Source: Fidelibacterota bacterium (lineage in GTDB: Bacteria > Fidelibacterota > Marinisomatia > Marinisomatales > TCS55). Taken from it: 5,760 bases of DNA. This document shows positions 1 to 5,760 of the stretch, piece after piece. Location of the stretch: assembly GCA_002713455.1 (NCBI GenBank), contig PASX01000016.1:4190-9949 (forward strand). Reading direction: 5' to 3'. Position numbers and translations under genes: made by a program. Numbering within the stretch: the first letter of the stretch is position 1; each line of letters starts with the position of its first letter. A model generated the notes under the pieces. That model was given only the letters and a program-made list of their open reading frames with translations, had not been told where the DNA came from and made no database searches.

Positions 1-1121
1 ACAAAAGCACCTTGAACCAAGAGTTTATTACGTAGATCTTTATAAAGACTTGAATCACCTTTCATCATCATTTTTACAGTGTCCTCAGAAAAAATACTAA
101 GGTATGCTAATTTTGAAAATTCTTCCTGATCATTGAATAGCCGTTGATTTAGTTTGTCTTGATTTCGCTTTATAGCATCCATTAATGCTTTTTCGGCAAT
201 GAATTGTAATCGAGTATCAAGCGTAGTGTAAATTTTTAAACCATCTCTATATATATTAACTCCTAGACGATCATCTTCTTTTTCCATAGTTCGACGAATG
301 TATTCAGTGAAATAAGGTGCCTTACCTTTAACTTGATCTCTAGAAACATTTTCGGCTTCAATAACACGAGCTTCAGAATAAATATCTTTAGTGATAAATT
401 TCTCATCCCGCATCACTCTCAACACTACATTTCTTTTATAATGGGCTCGCTCAGGATGATTAATTGGGGAATATCTTGCTGGAGCAGGCAATATTCCTAC
501 AAGCATTGCTGATTCACCTAAGGTTAATTGAACAGCATCTTTACCAAAATATCTTTTGGCCGCAGCCTGAACCCCATATGTACCATGCCCAAAATGGACA
601 TTATTTAAATACATTTCAAGAATTTCATCTTTGGTATAAGTTCTTTCAATCTGTATAGCAGTAATAATTTCCTTTATCTTTCGAATTATTGTCTTCTTAA
701 ATCCAATTGTATCATATAACGTTCGTGCTACCTGTTGAGTTAAAGAGCTAAACCCCTGTTCATAACCTAAGCTAATTATATTTATAACAATTGCTCTTAC
801 AATACTTCTTGAATCGATTCCCCAATGATTATAAAACCGACGGTCTTCAGAGGAAATAGTTGCATTTTTCATATTATTTGGTATTTGATCTAGATCAACA
901 AAAATTCGTTTTTCTAAAAATAGTTCATCTAGAATCTCTCCATCAGCTGAATAAATTCTAGTTACGAGGTCCGGATCATAGTTTTCTAATTGATCGAGGG
1001 AAGGTAAATCTTGCGCTAAATAGAAAATGTATCCTACAATCAATACTAAAAAGGTTAATACCGAAATAATCGCACTTTTTAGATTTTTCCGTAAAGTGAG
1101 TGTAGAAGGTTCAAAAGCCAT
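1..1121 (-). CDS. ponA: Class A penicillin-binding protein (PBP1A-like), N-terminal part, runs off the window
   Basis: Bifunctional murein synthase: it polymerises lipid II into glycan strands (GT51 domain) and cross-links them (transpeptidase domain, not in the window) on the outer face of the cytoplasmic membrane. The reading frame is open from ATG at 1121 down to base 1, giving 373 residues; the C-terminal half lies beyond the left edge. Residues 1-15 are short and basic, and residues 16-36 form one hydrophobic anchor helix. The GT51 motifs follow in order: EDRRFYNHWG (92-101, with the catalytic Glu92), a GxSSLTQQ box (123-130), RKIKE (147-151), KDEILEMYLNN (164-174), and the ESAMLVG...P segment (203-219). 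Residues from about 295 (GLKIYTTLDTRLQ) match the linker that leads to the transpeptidase domain. ATG 1121 is the first start codon after an in-frame stop at 1166-1164. No Shine-Dalgarno sequence is evident. The gene lies 86 nt after fumC on the same strand and probably has its own promoter. Family assignment is firm; PBP1A versus another class A subtype is not settled. Confidence 0.93.
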   Translation of the reverse strand, partial: MAFEPSTLTLRKNLKSAIISVLTFLVLIVGYIFYLAQDLPSLDQLENYDPDLVTRIYSADGEILDELFLEKRIFVDLDQIPNNMKNATISSEDRRFYNHWGIDSRSIVRAIVINIISLGYEQGFSSLTQQVARTLYDTIGFKKTIIRKIKEIITAIQIERTYTKDEILEMYLNNVHFGHGTYGVQAAAKRYFGKDAVQLTLGESAMLVGILPAPARYSPINHPERAHYKRNVVLRVMRDEKFITKDIYSEARVIEAENVSRDQVKGKAPYFTEYIRRTMEKEDDRLGVNIYRDGLKIYTTLDTRLQFIAEKALMDAIKRNQDKLNQRLFNDQEEFSKLAYLSIFSEDTVKMMMKGDSSLYKDLRNKLLVQGAF

Positions 1122-1148
1122 AATGAAATTTAACCAGTTCCCAAAATG

Positions 1149-1176
1149 ATTAAAGGTGGGATTTTATTAAAGTCAA
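1149..1176 (-). promoter_or_regulatory. Candidate sigma70-type promoter for the PBP gene
   Basis: Read on the minus strand, TTGACT (1176-1171, five of six matches to TTGACA) is followed after 16 nt by TTTAAT (1154-1149, five of six matches to TATAAT). Transcription would start near 1141, about 20 nt before the PBP start codon. The position between fumC and the PBP gene makes it sensible, but in DNA this AT-rich such matches also arise by chance. No strong terminator for the upstream operon is seen in this gap, so read-through from fumC remains possible. Confidence 0.4.
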
Positions 1177-1184
1177 TTAATTGA
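1173..1184. repeat. 12-bp perfect palindrome overlapping the candidate -35 box
   Basis: TCAATTAATTGA is perfectly self-complementary and overlaps four bases of the TTGACT element read on the minus strand. It could be an operator half-site pair or the remnant of a weak hairpin after fumC. It has no GC-rich stem and no following T-run, so it does not look like an intrinsic terminator. In AT-rich sequence a palindrome this short may be accidental. Confidence 0.25.
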
Positions 1185-1207
1185 AATGTGATAAAGTTCG
1201 ATCCAAG

Positions 1208-2602
1208 TTATTTTTTTGATGGAGTTACCATTTCTTCTGGTTTTACAAATTTATCAAAATCTTCACCGCTCATATATCCTAAAGTAATTATAGCATCGCG
1301 AAGCGATGAATTATCCTTATATGCTTTTTTTGCAACTTCAGCTGCTTTATCATATCCAATATGGGAGTTTAAAGCAGTTATAAGCATAAGGGAATTATAT
1401 AGATTTGTATCAATTTTTTCTTTGTTTGCTTCTATTCCATCAACGCAATTAACTCTAAATGAATTAATTGCATCACTCAATATTCGTATAGACTGTAAAA
1501 TATTATAAGCTATAACAGGTCGGTATACGTTGAGCTCGAAATTGCCACTAGCACCAGCAACCATAATTGTAGTGTCATTTCCCATAACTTGTGTGCAAAC
1601 CATCGTCAATGCTTCACATTGCGTAGGATTGACTTTTCCAGGCATAATAGAGGACCCAGGCTCATTTGATGGAATCAGGATCTCACCTATGCCAGACCGT
1701 GGACCGCTTGCTAACCAACGAATATCATTTGCAATTTTAAATAAAGACCCTGATACTGTTTTTAGTGCTGCCGAAAGATCAACAATGCAATCCTGTCCAC
1801 CAAGAGCTTCAAATTTATTTTGTGCTGTTTTAAATGGCAAACTAGTGATAGATGAAATTTCGTTCGCAGCAGCTTCAGCATAACCTTCAAAAGAATTAAT
1901 TCCTGTTCCTACCGCAGTACCACCAATGGCTAGCTCATAACAACTTTTCAAAGCGTTCTTAATTCTTTCTATTCCATGTTCTATTGCAGAGGTATAACCT
2001 GAAAATTCCTGACCTAAACTAAGTGGTGTAGCATCTTGCAAATGAGTTCGTCCAAGCTTAATTATTGAATCAAATTCTTTGGATTTAGAATCTAAGCTAT
2101 ATCTTAATTCTTCTAATTCTGGGATTAACTTATGAGTTGTTGATTCTACTGCCGCAATATTTATTGCAGTTGGAAAAGTATCATTAGTAGACTGGCTCAT
2201 ATTTACATGATCATTAGGATGTACGGGATCTTTAGAACCAAGCTTTCCCCCCACCATTTCTATAGCTCTATTAGAAATAACTTCATTAAAATTCATATTT
2301 GACTGAGTGCCGGATCCTGTCTGCCAAATAACAAGGGGGAAATGCTCATCTAACTTACCGTCAATTACTTCATCAGATGCACTAGCAATAGCATCTGCAA
2401 TTTTTACATCAAGCCTTCCAGCATCTGAGTTAACTTTTGCCGCAGCTTTTTTTACTATACCATAAGCACGAATAAGTTCACGCTGAAAACGCTCTCCGCC
2501 AATTTTGAAATTTTGTAAGGATCTTTGTGTTTGTGCTCCATAGTACCGATCCTCTGGTACTTCCAACTCACCCATACTATCTTTTTCTTTACGATAGCCC
2601 AT
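1208..2602 (-). CDS. fumC: Class II fumarate hydratase (fumarase C)
   Basis: Catalyses reversible hydration of fumarate to (S)-malate in the TCA cycle; class II enzymes are iron-free, cytoplasmic homotetramers. The 464-residue product is full length for the family (about 460-467). It has all three conserved regions of the aspartase/fumarase fold: SGTQSN (97-102) with HPNDHVN (128-134) and SQSTND (136-141) for substrate binding; GRTHLQDA (184-191) with the catalytic-site His187; and the signature loop [11 protein letters not shown] (316-326), holding the serine that acts as the base. [12 protein letters not shown] is the fumarase version; aspartases usually have MPAKVNP there. The N-terminus ([12 protein letters not shown]) matches the usual YR-E-DSMG start, which supports ATG 2602 over the internal Met10. 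The gene begins 12 nt after the korB stop with only A/T bases between and no Shine-Dalgarno sequence, so translation probably depends on coupling to korB. Ends with TAA. Confidence 0.97.
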   Translation of the reverse strand: MGYRKEKDSMGELEVPEDRYYGAQTQRSLQNFKIGGERFQRELIRAYGIVKKAAAKVNSDAGRLDVKIADAIASASDEVIDGKLDEHFPLVIWQTGSGTQSNMNFNEVISNRAIEMVGGKLGSKDPVHPNDHVNMSQSTNDTFPTAINIAAVESTTHKLIPELEELRYSLDSKSKEFDSIIKLGRTHLQDATPLSLGQEFSGYTSAIEHGIERIKNALKSCYELAIGGTAVGTGINSFEGYAEAAANEISSITSLPFKTAQNKFEALGGQDCIVDLSAALKTVSGSLFKIANDIRWLASGPRSGIGEILIPSNEPGSSIMPGKVNPTQCEALTMVCTQVMGNDTTIMVAGASGNFELNVYRPVIAYNILQSIRILSDAINSFRVNCVDGIEANKEKIDTNLYNSLMLITALNSHIGYDKAAEVAKKAYKDNSSLRDAIITLGYMSGEDFDKFVKPEEMVTPSKK

Positions 2603-2614
2603 TTATAATATTAA

Positions 2615-3634
2615 CTATTTAACCACCCAAGTATCGCCTGAATTAATAATATCTTGAATTGAACTCTTATCTTTTTTCTTAACTGCTTCATTTAACTGAT
2701 CCATCATCATATCTTCATAAGTTACATCCTCAACAGCATAGAGTACGCCAACTGGGTCAGGAAAATCAGGATTATAAGTCATATTTGAAAGTAATGATGC
2801 TATCACATAATCTGATTCATCGTGAACTAGAACATCGTCAATTGACCACTTATCTCCAATTTCTATTACTTTTGGAGTATTTCCTTCTAGGCGGATACCT
2901 TTATTTTTTTCAGCACCAAAAACCATTGGGCTATTATTTTCTAGCCAAAGAACTGTTTCTAATTTGGTCTCCCTATCAGTTAATGATGCAAAAGCACCAT
3001 CATTGAAAATATTACAGTTTTGGTAAATCTCCATAAAAGACGTTCCTTTATGAACATGCGATCTCTTAATCATTTCTTGTAAATGTTTTGTTTCTTTATC
3101 AATAGTTCGAGAAACAAATGTGGCTCCAGCTCCTAAAGCAAGTGTTAATGGATTAAAAGGGCGATCTAATGAACCCATTGGAGTCGATTTAGTGACTTTA
3201 CCAACTTCAGATGTTGGAGAATATTGGCCTTTTGTCAAACCATATATACGATTATTAAAAAGCATTACATTTATATCTAAATTCCTACGCAAAAGGTGAA
3301 TTGTATGGTTTCCACCAATCGAAAGACCATCTCCATCTCCAGTAACAACCCAAACGGAAAGATCTGGATTTGCAAGTTTTACACCGGATGCAATTGCTGG
3401 AGCACGTCCATGAATCGTATGAAATCCATATGTATCCATATAATATGGGAAACGGCTTGAACAACCAATTCCAGAAATAAATACGATATTTTCTTTATCA
3501 ACACCTAGATCCGGAAAAACTTTCTGAGATTGTGCTAAGATTGCATAATCTCCACAACCAGGGCACCATCTAACAGCTTGATCAGATGTAAAATCTTTTC
3601 TAGTATACGTTTTTGTTGTTTTTGTCTCAGGCAT
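2615..3634 (-). CDS. korB: 2-oxoglutarate:ferredoxin oxidoreductase, beta subunit (TPP and Fe-S subunit)
   Basis: Beta subunit of a two-subunit 2-oxoacid:ferredoxin oxidoreductase, which interconverts 2-oxoacid plus CoA with acyl-CoA, CO2 and reduced ferredoxin in the cytoplasm. The 339 residues include RWCPGCGDY (22-30), SGIGCSS (54-60), the thiamine-pyrophosphate/Mg motif VTGDGDGLSIGGNH (97-110) ending in NNRIYGLTKGQYSPTS (127-142), and Cys207 in YQNCNIF. Cys24, Cys27, Cys58 and Cys207 match the spacing of the four [4Fe-4S] ligands known in the archaeal enzyme from Sulfolobus tokodaii. The start is supported by AGGA (3645-3642) 7 nt upstream, which lies within the last codons of korA; the genes are 4 nt apart, so the subunits are translationally linked. 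2-Oxoglutarate as substrate is inferred from similarity and the fumarase neighbour; pyruvate or broad 2-oxoacid specificity cannot be excluded. Ends with TAG. Confidence 0.95.
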   Translation of the reverse strand: MPETKTTKTYTRKDFTSDQAVRWCPGCGDYAILAQSQKVFPDLGVDKENIVFISGIGCSSRFPYYMDTYGFHTIHGRAPAIASGVKLANPDLSVWVVTGDGDGLSIGGNHTIHLLRRNLDINVMLFNNRIYGLTKGQYSPTSEVGKVTKSTPMGSLDRPFNPLTLALGAGATFVSRTIDKETKHLQEMIKRSHVHKGTSFMEIYQNCNIFNDGAFASLTDRETKLETVLWLENNSPMVFGAEKNKGIRLEGNTPKVIEIGDKWSIDDVLVHDESDYVIASLLSNMTYNPDFPDPVGVLYAVEDVTYEDMMMDQLNEAVKKKDKSSIQDIINSGDTWVVK

Positions 3635-3638
3635 TTCT

Positions 3639-5483
3639 TTATCCTATTAATAAATTTGCTGCTTCTTGAATATCAGCAGAGCTAATTGGTTTACCGCGAA
3701 CTAAATTTAATCCTTTAATATCTACTAAGTATTCTGATCTAATTATCCTACTTAATTGACCATAGTTTATTTCTGGCATAAGTACATTCTTGAATTTAAT
3801 CAATATTTCACCTAGATCTTTAGGCAATGGATTGATCCATCGAATATGTAAATGACTCACCTTATTTTTCTTAGCCTGAAGTGCTTCTACTGCAGATCGG
3901 CAGGCACCTCTAGTTCCACCCCAGCTTAAAATCAATAAGTCACCACTTTTATTTCCAAAAATTTCAGACTTATCGAATTCACTAGCGATCGATTCAACTT
4001 TTTTCGCACGTGTTTCAACCATATGATGATGATTATCAGGATCATAACTTATATTACCAGTTACATCTTCTTTTTCTATACCGCCTATTCTATGCTCTAG
4101 ACCTTTTACGCCTGGAATAGCCCACGGTCTTGCCAATGTTTTCTTATCCCTCATATAAGGCATGAACTGGCCATCAACCATTGAAGATTTGTCTGCAAAT
4201 TTTACATCAATCGGAGGCAAATTTTTCAAGATAGGAACTTGCCAGGGCTCAGATCCATTCGCAAGATACCCATCTGTTAATAGCATAACTGGAGTCATAT
4301 ATTTTATCGCAATTCGACATGCCTCATAAGCAGCATAAAAACAATCACCAGGCGTTGATGAAGCAATGACAGGCATAGGTGCTTCGCCATTTCGTCCATA
4401 CATAGCCTGAAGTAAATCAGCTTGTTCAGTCTTTGTAGGCAAGCCTGTACTTGGGCCACCTCTTTGAACATTAACTACTACTATTGGTAATTCAGCAATG
4501 ACTGCAAGACCCATTGCTTCTCCTTTTAAAGCAATCCCTGGCCCAGATGTAGCAGTCACACCTAAACTTCCAGTAAAAGCTGCACCAAGAACAGCTGTAA
4601 TCCCTGCGATTTCATCTTCTGCTTGGAACGTTTTAATTCCTAAATGCTTCCATGCAGATAAAGTATGTAGAATATCACTCGCCGGAGTTATAGGATATCC
4701 TCCATAAAATAAATTTAACTTTGACTTCTCAGCAGCTGCTGCTAAACCCATAGACAAAGCATAATTTCCAACAACATTTCGATAAGTTCCTGGTGGTAAG
4801 CTTGCTTTATCTACAGTATATCGTGTAGTAAAAATCTCAGTTGTTTCACCATAATTATAACCAGCATCCATGGCTCTTACATTTGCTTCAACGATTTCAG
4901 GTCTTTTAGCAAATTTCAACGCCAACCAATCCTTCGTTGGTTGCGTTGGTCTGTCATAGATCCAAAACAAAAGACCAAGTGCAAAAAAGTTTTTTGTTCT
5001 ATCAACAAGCTTTGGAGAAAGATCTAGATCTTCCGATGCTAAAGCGACCATTTTACTCATTTCAACTGAGTATAAAGTATAATGATCATCTAAAGTGTTA
5101 TCTTCCAAAGGATTAGTTTCATAACCTGCTAACTTTAAATTTTTTGGTGTAAATGCATTTGCATTACATATTATTGTTCCACCTGGCAGAATTTCTTTTT
5201 GGTGTGCTTTTAATGCTGCAGGGTTCATTGCAACTAAAATATCAGGCGCATCTCCAGGAGTATGAATATCTCTTGAGCTAAATTTAATTTGGAATGCACT
5301 CACACCAGCAAGAGAACCAGCAGGAGCTCTAATTTCGGCTGGGAAGTCAGGAAGTGTACTTAAATCATTTCCAACAATAGCAGTTGTTTCTGTAAATCTG
5401 CCACCTGTGAGCTGCATGCCATCTCCTGAATCACCTGCAAACCGAATGACAACTTCATCAACTTGTTTTGTGGTTTTACTCAT
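3639..5483 (-). CDS. korA: 2-oxoglutarate:ferredoxin oxidoreductase, fused gamma-alpha subunit
   Basis: Large subunit partnering KorB. At 614 residues it is the fused form: a gamma-type domain (about 10-205, beginning VIRFAGDSGDGMQLTGGRF, with the PAEIRAPAGS and DILVAMNP segments) is joined to the alpha domain (about 235-430) and a C-terminal domain (about 510-614). The alpha domain carries the hallmark YPITP loop (263-267), QAEDEIAG (287-294) and QRGGPSTGLPT (340-350), which contribute to TPP and substrate/CoA binding; Arg341 in the last motif is the kind of residue that meets the 2-oxoacid carboxylate. ATG 5483 is preceded 5 nt upstream by AAGGGA (5494-5489), a fair Shine-Dalgarno match. 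korA is first in the korA-korB-fumC operon and diverges from selD. No separate ferredoxin-like delta subunit is encoded between or beside these genes, as usual for the two-subunit type. Substrate specificity is inferred. Ends with TAA. Confidence 0.95.
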   Translation of the reverse strand: MSKTTKQVDEVVIRFAGDSGDGMQLTGGRFTETTAIVGNDLSTLPDFPAEIRAPAGSLAGVSAFQIKFSSRDIHTPGDAPDILVAMNPAALKAHQKEILPGGTIICNANAFTPKNLKLAGYETNPLEDNTLDDHYTLYSVEMSKMVALASEDLDLSPKLVDRTKNFFALGLLFWIYDRPTQPTKDWLALKFAKRPEIVEANVRAMDAGYNYGETTEIFTTRYTVDKASLPPGTYRNVVGNYALSMGLAAAAEKSKLNLFYGGYPITPASDILHTLSAWKHLGIKTFQAEDEIAGITAVLGAAFTGSLGVTATSGPGIALKGEAMGLAVIAELPIVVVNVQRGGPSTGLPTKTEQADLLQAMYGRNGEAPMPVIASSTPGDCFYAAYEACRIAIKYMTPVMLLTDGYLANGSEPWQVPILKNLPPIDVKFADKSSMVDGQFMPYMRDKKTLARPWAIPGVKGLEHRIGGIEKEDVTGNISYDPDNHHHMVETRAKKVESIASEFDKSEIFGNKSGDLLILSWGGTRGACRSAVEALQAKKNKVSHLHIRWINPLPKDLGEILIKFKNVLMPEINYGQLSRIIRSEYLVDIKGLNLVRGKPISSADIQEAANLLIG

Positions 5484-5641
5484 TAATGTCCCTTATTTAT
5501 AATGATTAAATTTATTTATTTAACGATTTTAGAATTGGAATTTAGCTATCTGAATAAACTGAAACCAAAGTATTGTGATGGTTTTTTTAATTCATTTCAG
5601 AATCACTTAAAAACATCATTTTAAGGATTTAAATTTACAGT
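5484..5641. promoter_or_regulatory. Divergent korA / selD intergenic region with candidate promoter elements
   Basis: This 158-nt, very AT-rich spacer must hold the start signals for both the kor-fum operon (leftward) and selD (rightward). On the plus strand TTTACT (5475-5480) sits 17 nt before a perfect TATAAT (5498-5503), a fair promoter that would give selD a leader of about 130 nt. A TATAAA read leftward (5501-5496) overlaps that -10 but would leave almost no leader for korA; TTTAAT read leftward (5510-5505) is another option without a convincing -35. Box assignments are tentative; the location of the regulatory region itself is secure. Confidence 0.4.
5606..5625 (+). repeat. Inverted repeat overlapping the selD ribosome-binding site
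   Basis: CTTAAAA (5606-5612) and TTTTAAG (5619-5625) are perfect inverted repeats around a 6-nt loop. The right arm overlaps AAGGA (5623-5627), the only Shine-Dalgarno-like sequence before selD, so a hairpin in the mRNA could partly mask it. The stem has one G-C pair and six A-U pairs, so it is weak and may be a by-product of AT richness. AAGGA itself is 14 nt from the ATG, longer than the usual 5-10 nt. Confidence 0.25.
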
Positions 5642-5760
5642 ATGTCAAAATTAGATAAAATTAAACTAACTCACTATTCTCACGGAGCTGGTTGAGCTTG
5701 TAAAATTGGTCCTAAAGACCTTGCTCAGGTTCTGAGTAATATCAATTCAAAATACCAAGA
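5642..5760 (+). CDS. selD: Selenide, water dikinase (selenophosphate synthetase), selenocysteine-containing, N-terminal part
   Basis: Makes selenophosphate from selenide and ATP, the selenium donor for Sec-tRNA and, in some bacteria, selenouridine tRNA. Only 39 codons lie in the window, with an in-frame TGA at codon 18 (5693-5695). Read as Sec (U), residues 9-23 are LTHYSHGAG-U-ACKIG, the N-terminal active-site loop of SelD. In the E. coli enzyme this loop holds catalytic Cys17 and Lys20; U18 and Lys21 sit at the same positions with an offset of one, and Cys20 matches E. coli Cys19. The frame continues in family style (PKDLAQVL) to the edge. Sec-containing SelD proteins are known, for example in Haemophilus influenzae. 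Recoding of TGA as Trp is unlikely because all 15 Trp residues in the other genes use TGG. ATG 5642 is the only ATG in frame after TAA at 5630-5632; AAGGA lies 14 nt upstream. An automatic caller would stop at the TGA and lose or mis-start this gene. Confidence 0.9.
5693..5736 (+). promoter_or_regulatory. Candidate bacterial SECIS element for the selD UGA
   Basis: Bacterial Sec insertion needs a hairpin just after the UGA, with an apical loop typically 16-37 nt downstream and a G among the first two loop bases. One fold fits this: 5716-5721 pairs with 5727-5733 (bulged U5731), closing the loop UGCUC (5722-5726), with the loop starting 26 nt after the UGA and G in second place; pairs 5712-5713/5735-5736 may extend it. 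A rival fold pairs UGAGC (5693-5697) with GCUCA (5723-5727) and GGUC (5708-5711) with GACC (5717-5720) around CUAAA, whose loop lacks the G. The two exclude each other. Drawn by hand, without energies. Confidence 0.55.

Noticed and set aside
464..658. Plus-strand open frame of 64 codons
   Set aside because: It is antisense to the GT51 domain of the PBP, whose frame is intact with all motifs; the shadow product has no recognisable features.
1188..1883. Two plus-strand open frames (1188-1508 and 1530-1883)
   Set aside because: Both lie antisense to the conserved core of fumC and are explained by its codon pattern.
1208..2602. Aspartase or argininosuccinate lyase as the identity of the fumC gene
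   Set aside because: The signature loop reads [12 protein letters not shown] and the N-terminus carries the YR-E-DSMG pattern, both typical of class II fumarase.
2785..3006. Plus-strand open frame of 73 codons
   Set aside because: Antisense to korB; low-complexity product without a ribosome-binding site.
4498..4707. Plus-strand open frame of 69 codons
   Set aside because: Antisense to the most conserved part of the korA alpha domain.
5562..5588. Terminator-like hairpin (AAACCA ... TGGTTT followed by a T-run) on the plus strand
   Set aside because: The stem is only 6 bp, mostly A-U, with an 11-nt loop, and no plus-strand gene lies upstream that would need termination. It could at most be a leader attenuator for selD, for which there is no further support.
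5693..5695. TGA in selD as a nonsense mutation, sequencing error, or a reassigned codon (Trp or Gly)
   Set aside because: It falls exactly at the catalytic Cys/Sec position with conserved sequence on both sides. All 15 Trp residues in the other genes are TGG, and their glycines use normal codons. No gene here ends in TGA, so the window alone cannot exclude reassignment completely.
1..5760. Mobile elements, CRISPR arrays, tRNA or rRNA genes, defence systems
   Set aside because: No transposase, direct-repeat array, tRNA cloverleaf or rRNA segment was seen; the window is filled by housekeeping genes with short spacers.

Overview
The window is AT-rich bacterial DNA with compact, SD-poor spacing. 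It looks like a free-living bacterium, plausibly an uncultured marine lineage with a small low-GC genome, but nothing here fixes the phylum. It carries a bifunctional peptidoglycan synthase (so it has a murein wall), ferredoxin-linked 2-oxoacid metabolism, a class II fumarase and selenium metabolism. All gene calls come from reading protein motifs; no database search was possible.

Layout, right to left on the minus strand: korA (5483-3639) and korB (3634-2615) encode the two subunits of a 2-oxoacid, most likely 2-oxoglutarate, ferredoxin oxidoreductase. fumC (2602-1208) follows after 12 nt. The three genes are separated by 4 and 12 nt and form an obvious operon. After an 86-nt gap with a plausible promoter comes a class A penicillin-binding protein (1121 to beyond base 1). 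It is present only as its N-terminal 373 residues (membrane anchor, GT51 glycosyltransferase and start of the linker). Its transpeptidase domain lies outside the window.

On the plus strand, diverging from korA across a 158-nt spacer, a conventional ORF caller misses the start of selD (5642 to beyond 5760). Its 18th codon is an in-frame TGA in exactly the place of the catalytic Cys of selenophosphate synthetase (HGAG-U-x-CK). This is most simply a selenocysteine-containing SelD, and a bacterial-type SECIS hairpin can be drawn just downstream of the TGA. It is the most notable item in the window and implies that the organism has SelA, SelB and tRNA-Sec elsewhere.

How the genes fit together: KorAB interconverts 2-oxoglutarate with succinyl-CoA plus CO2 using ferredoxin instead of NAD, and FumC interconverts fumarate and malate. 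The operon thus supplies two TCA-cycle steps, usable oxidatively or reductively. SelD makes selenophosphate for Sec-tRNA and here would need its own product to be made. The PBP belongs to a separate cell-wall function. The five other long open frames on the plus strand are antisense shadows of these genes.
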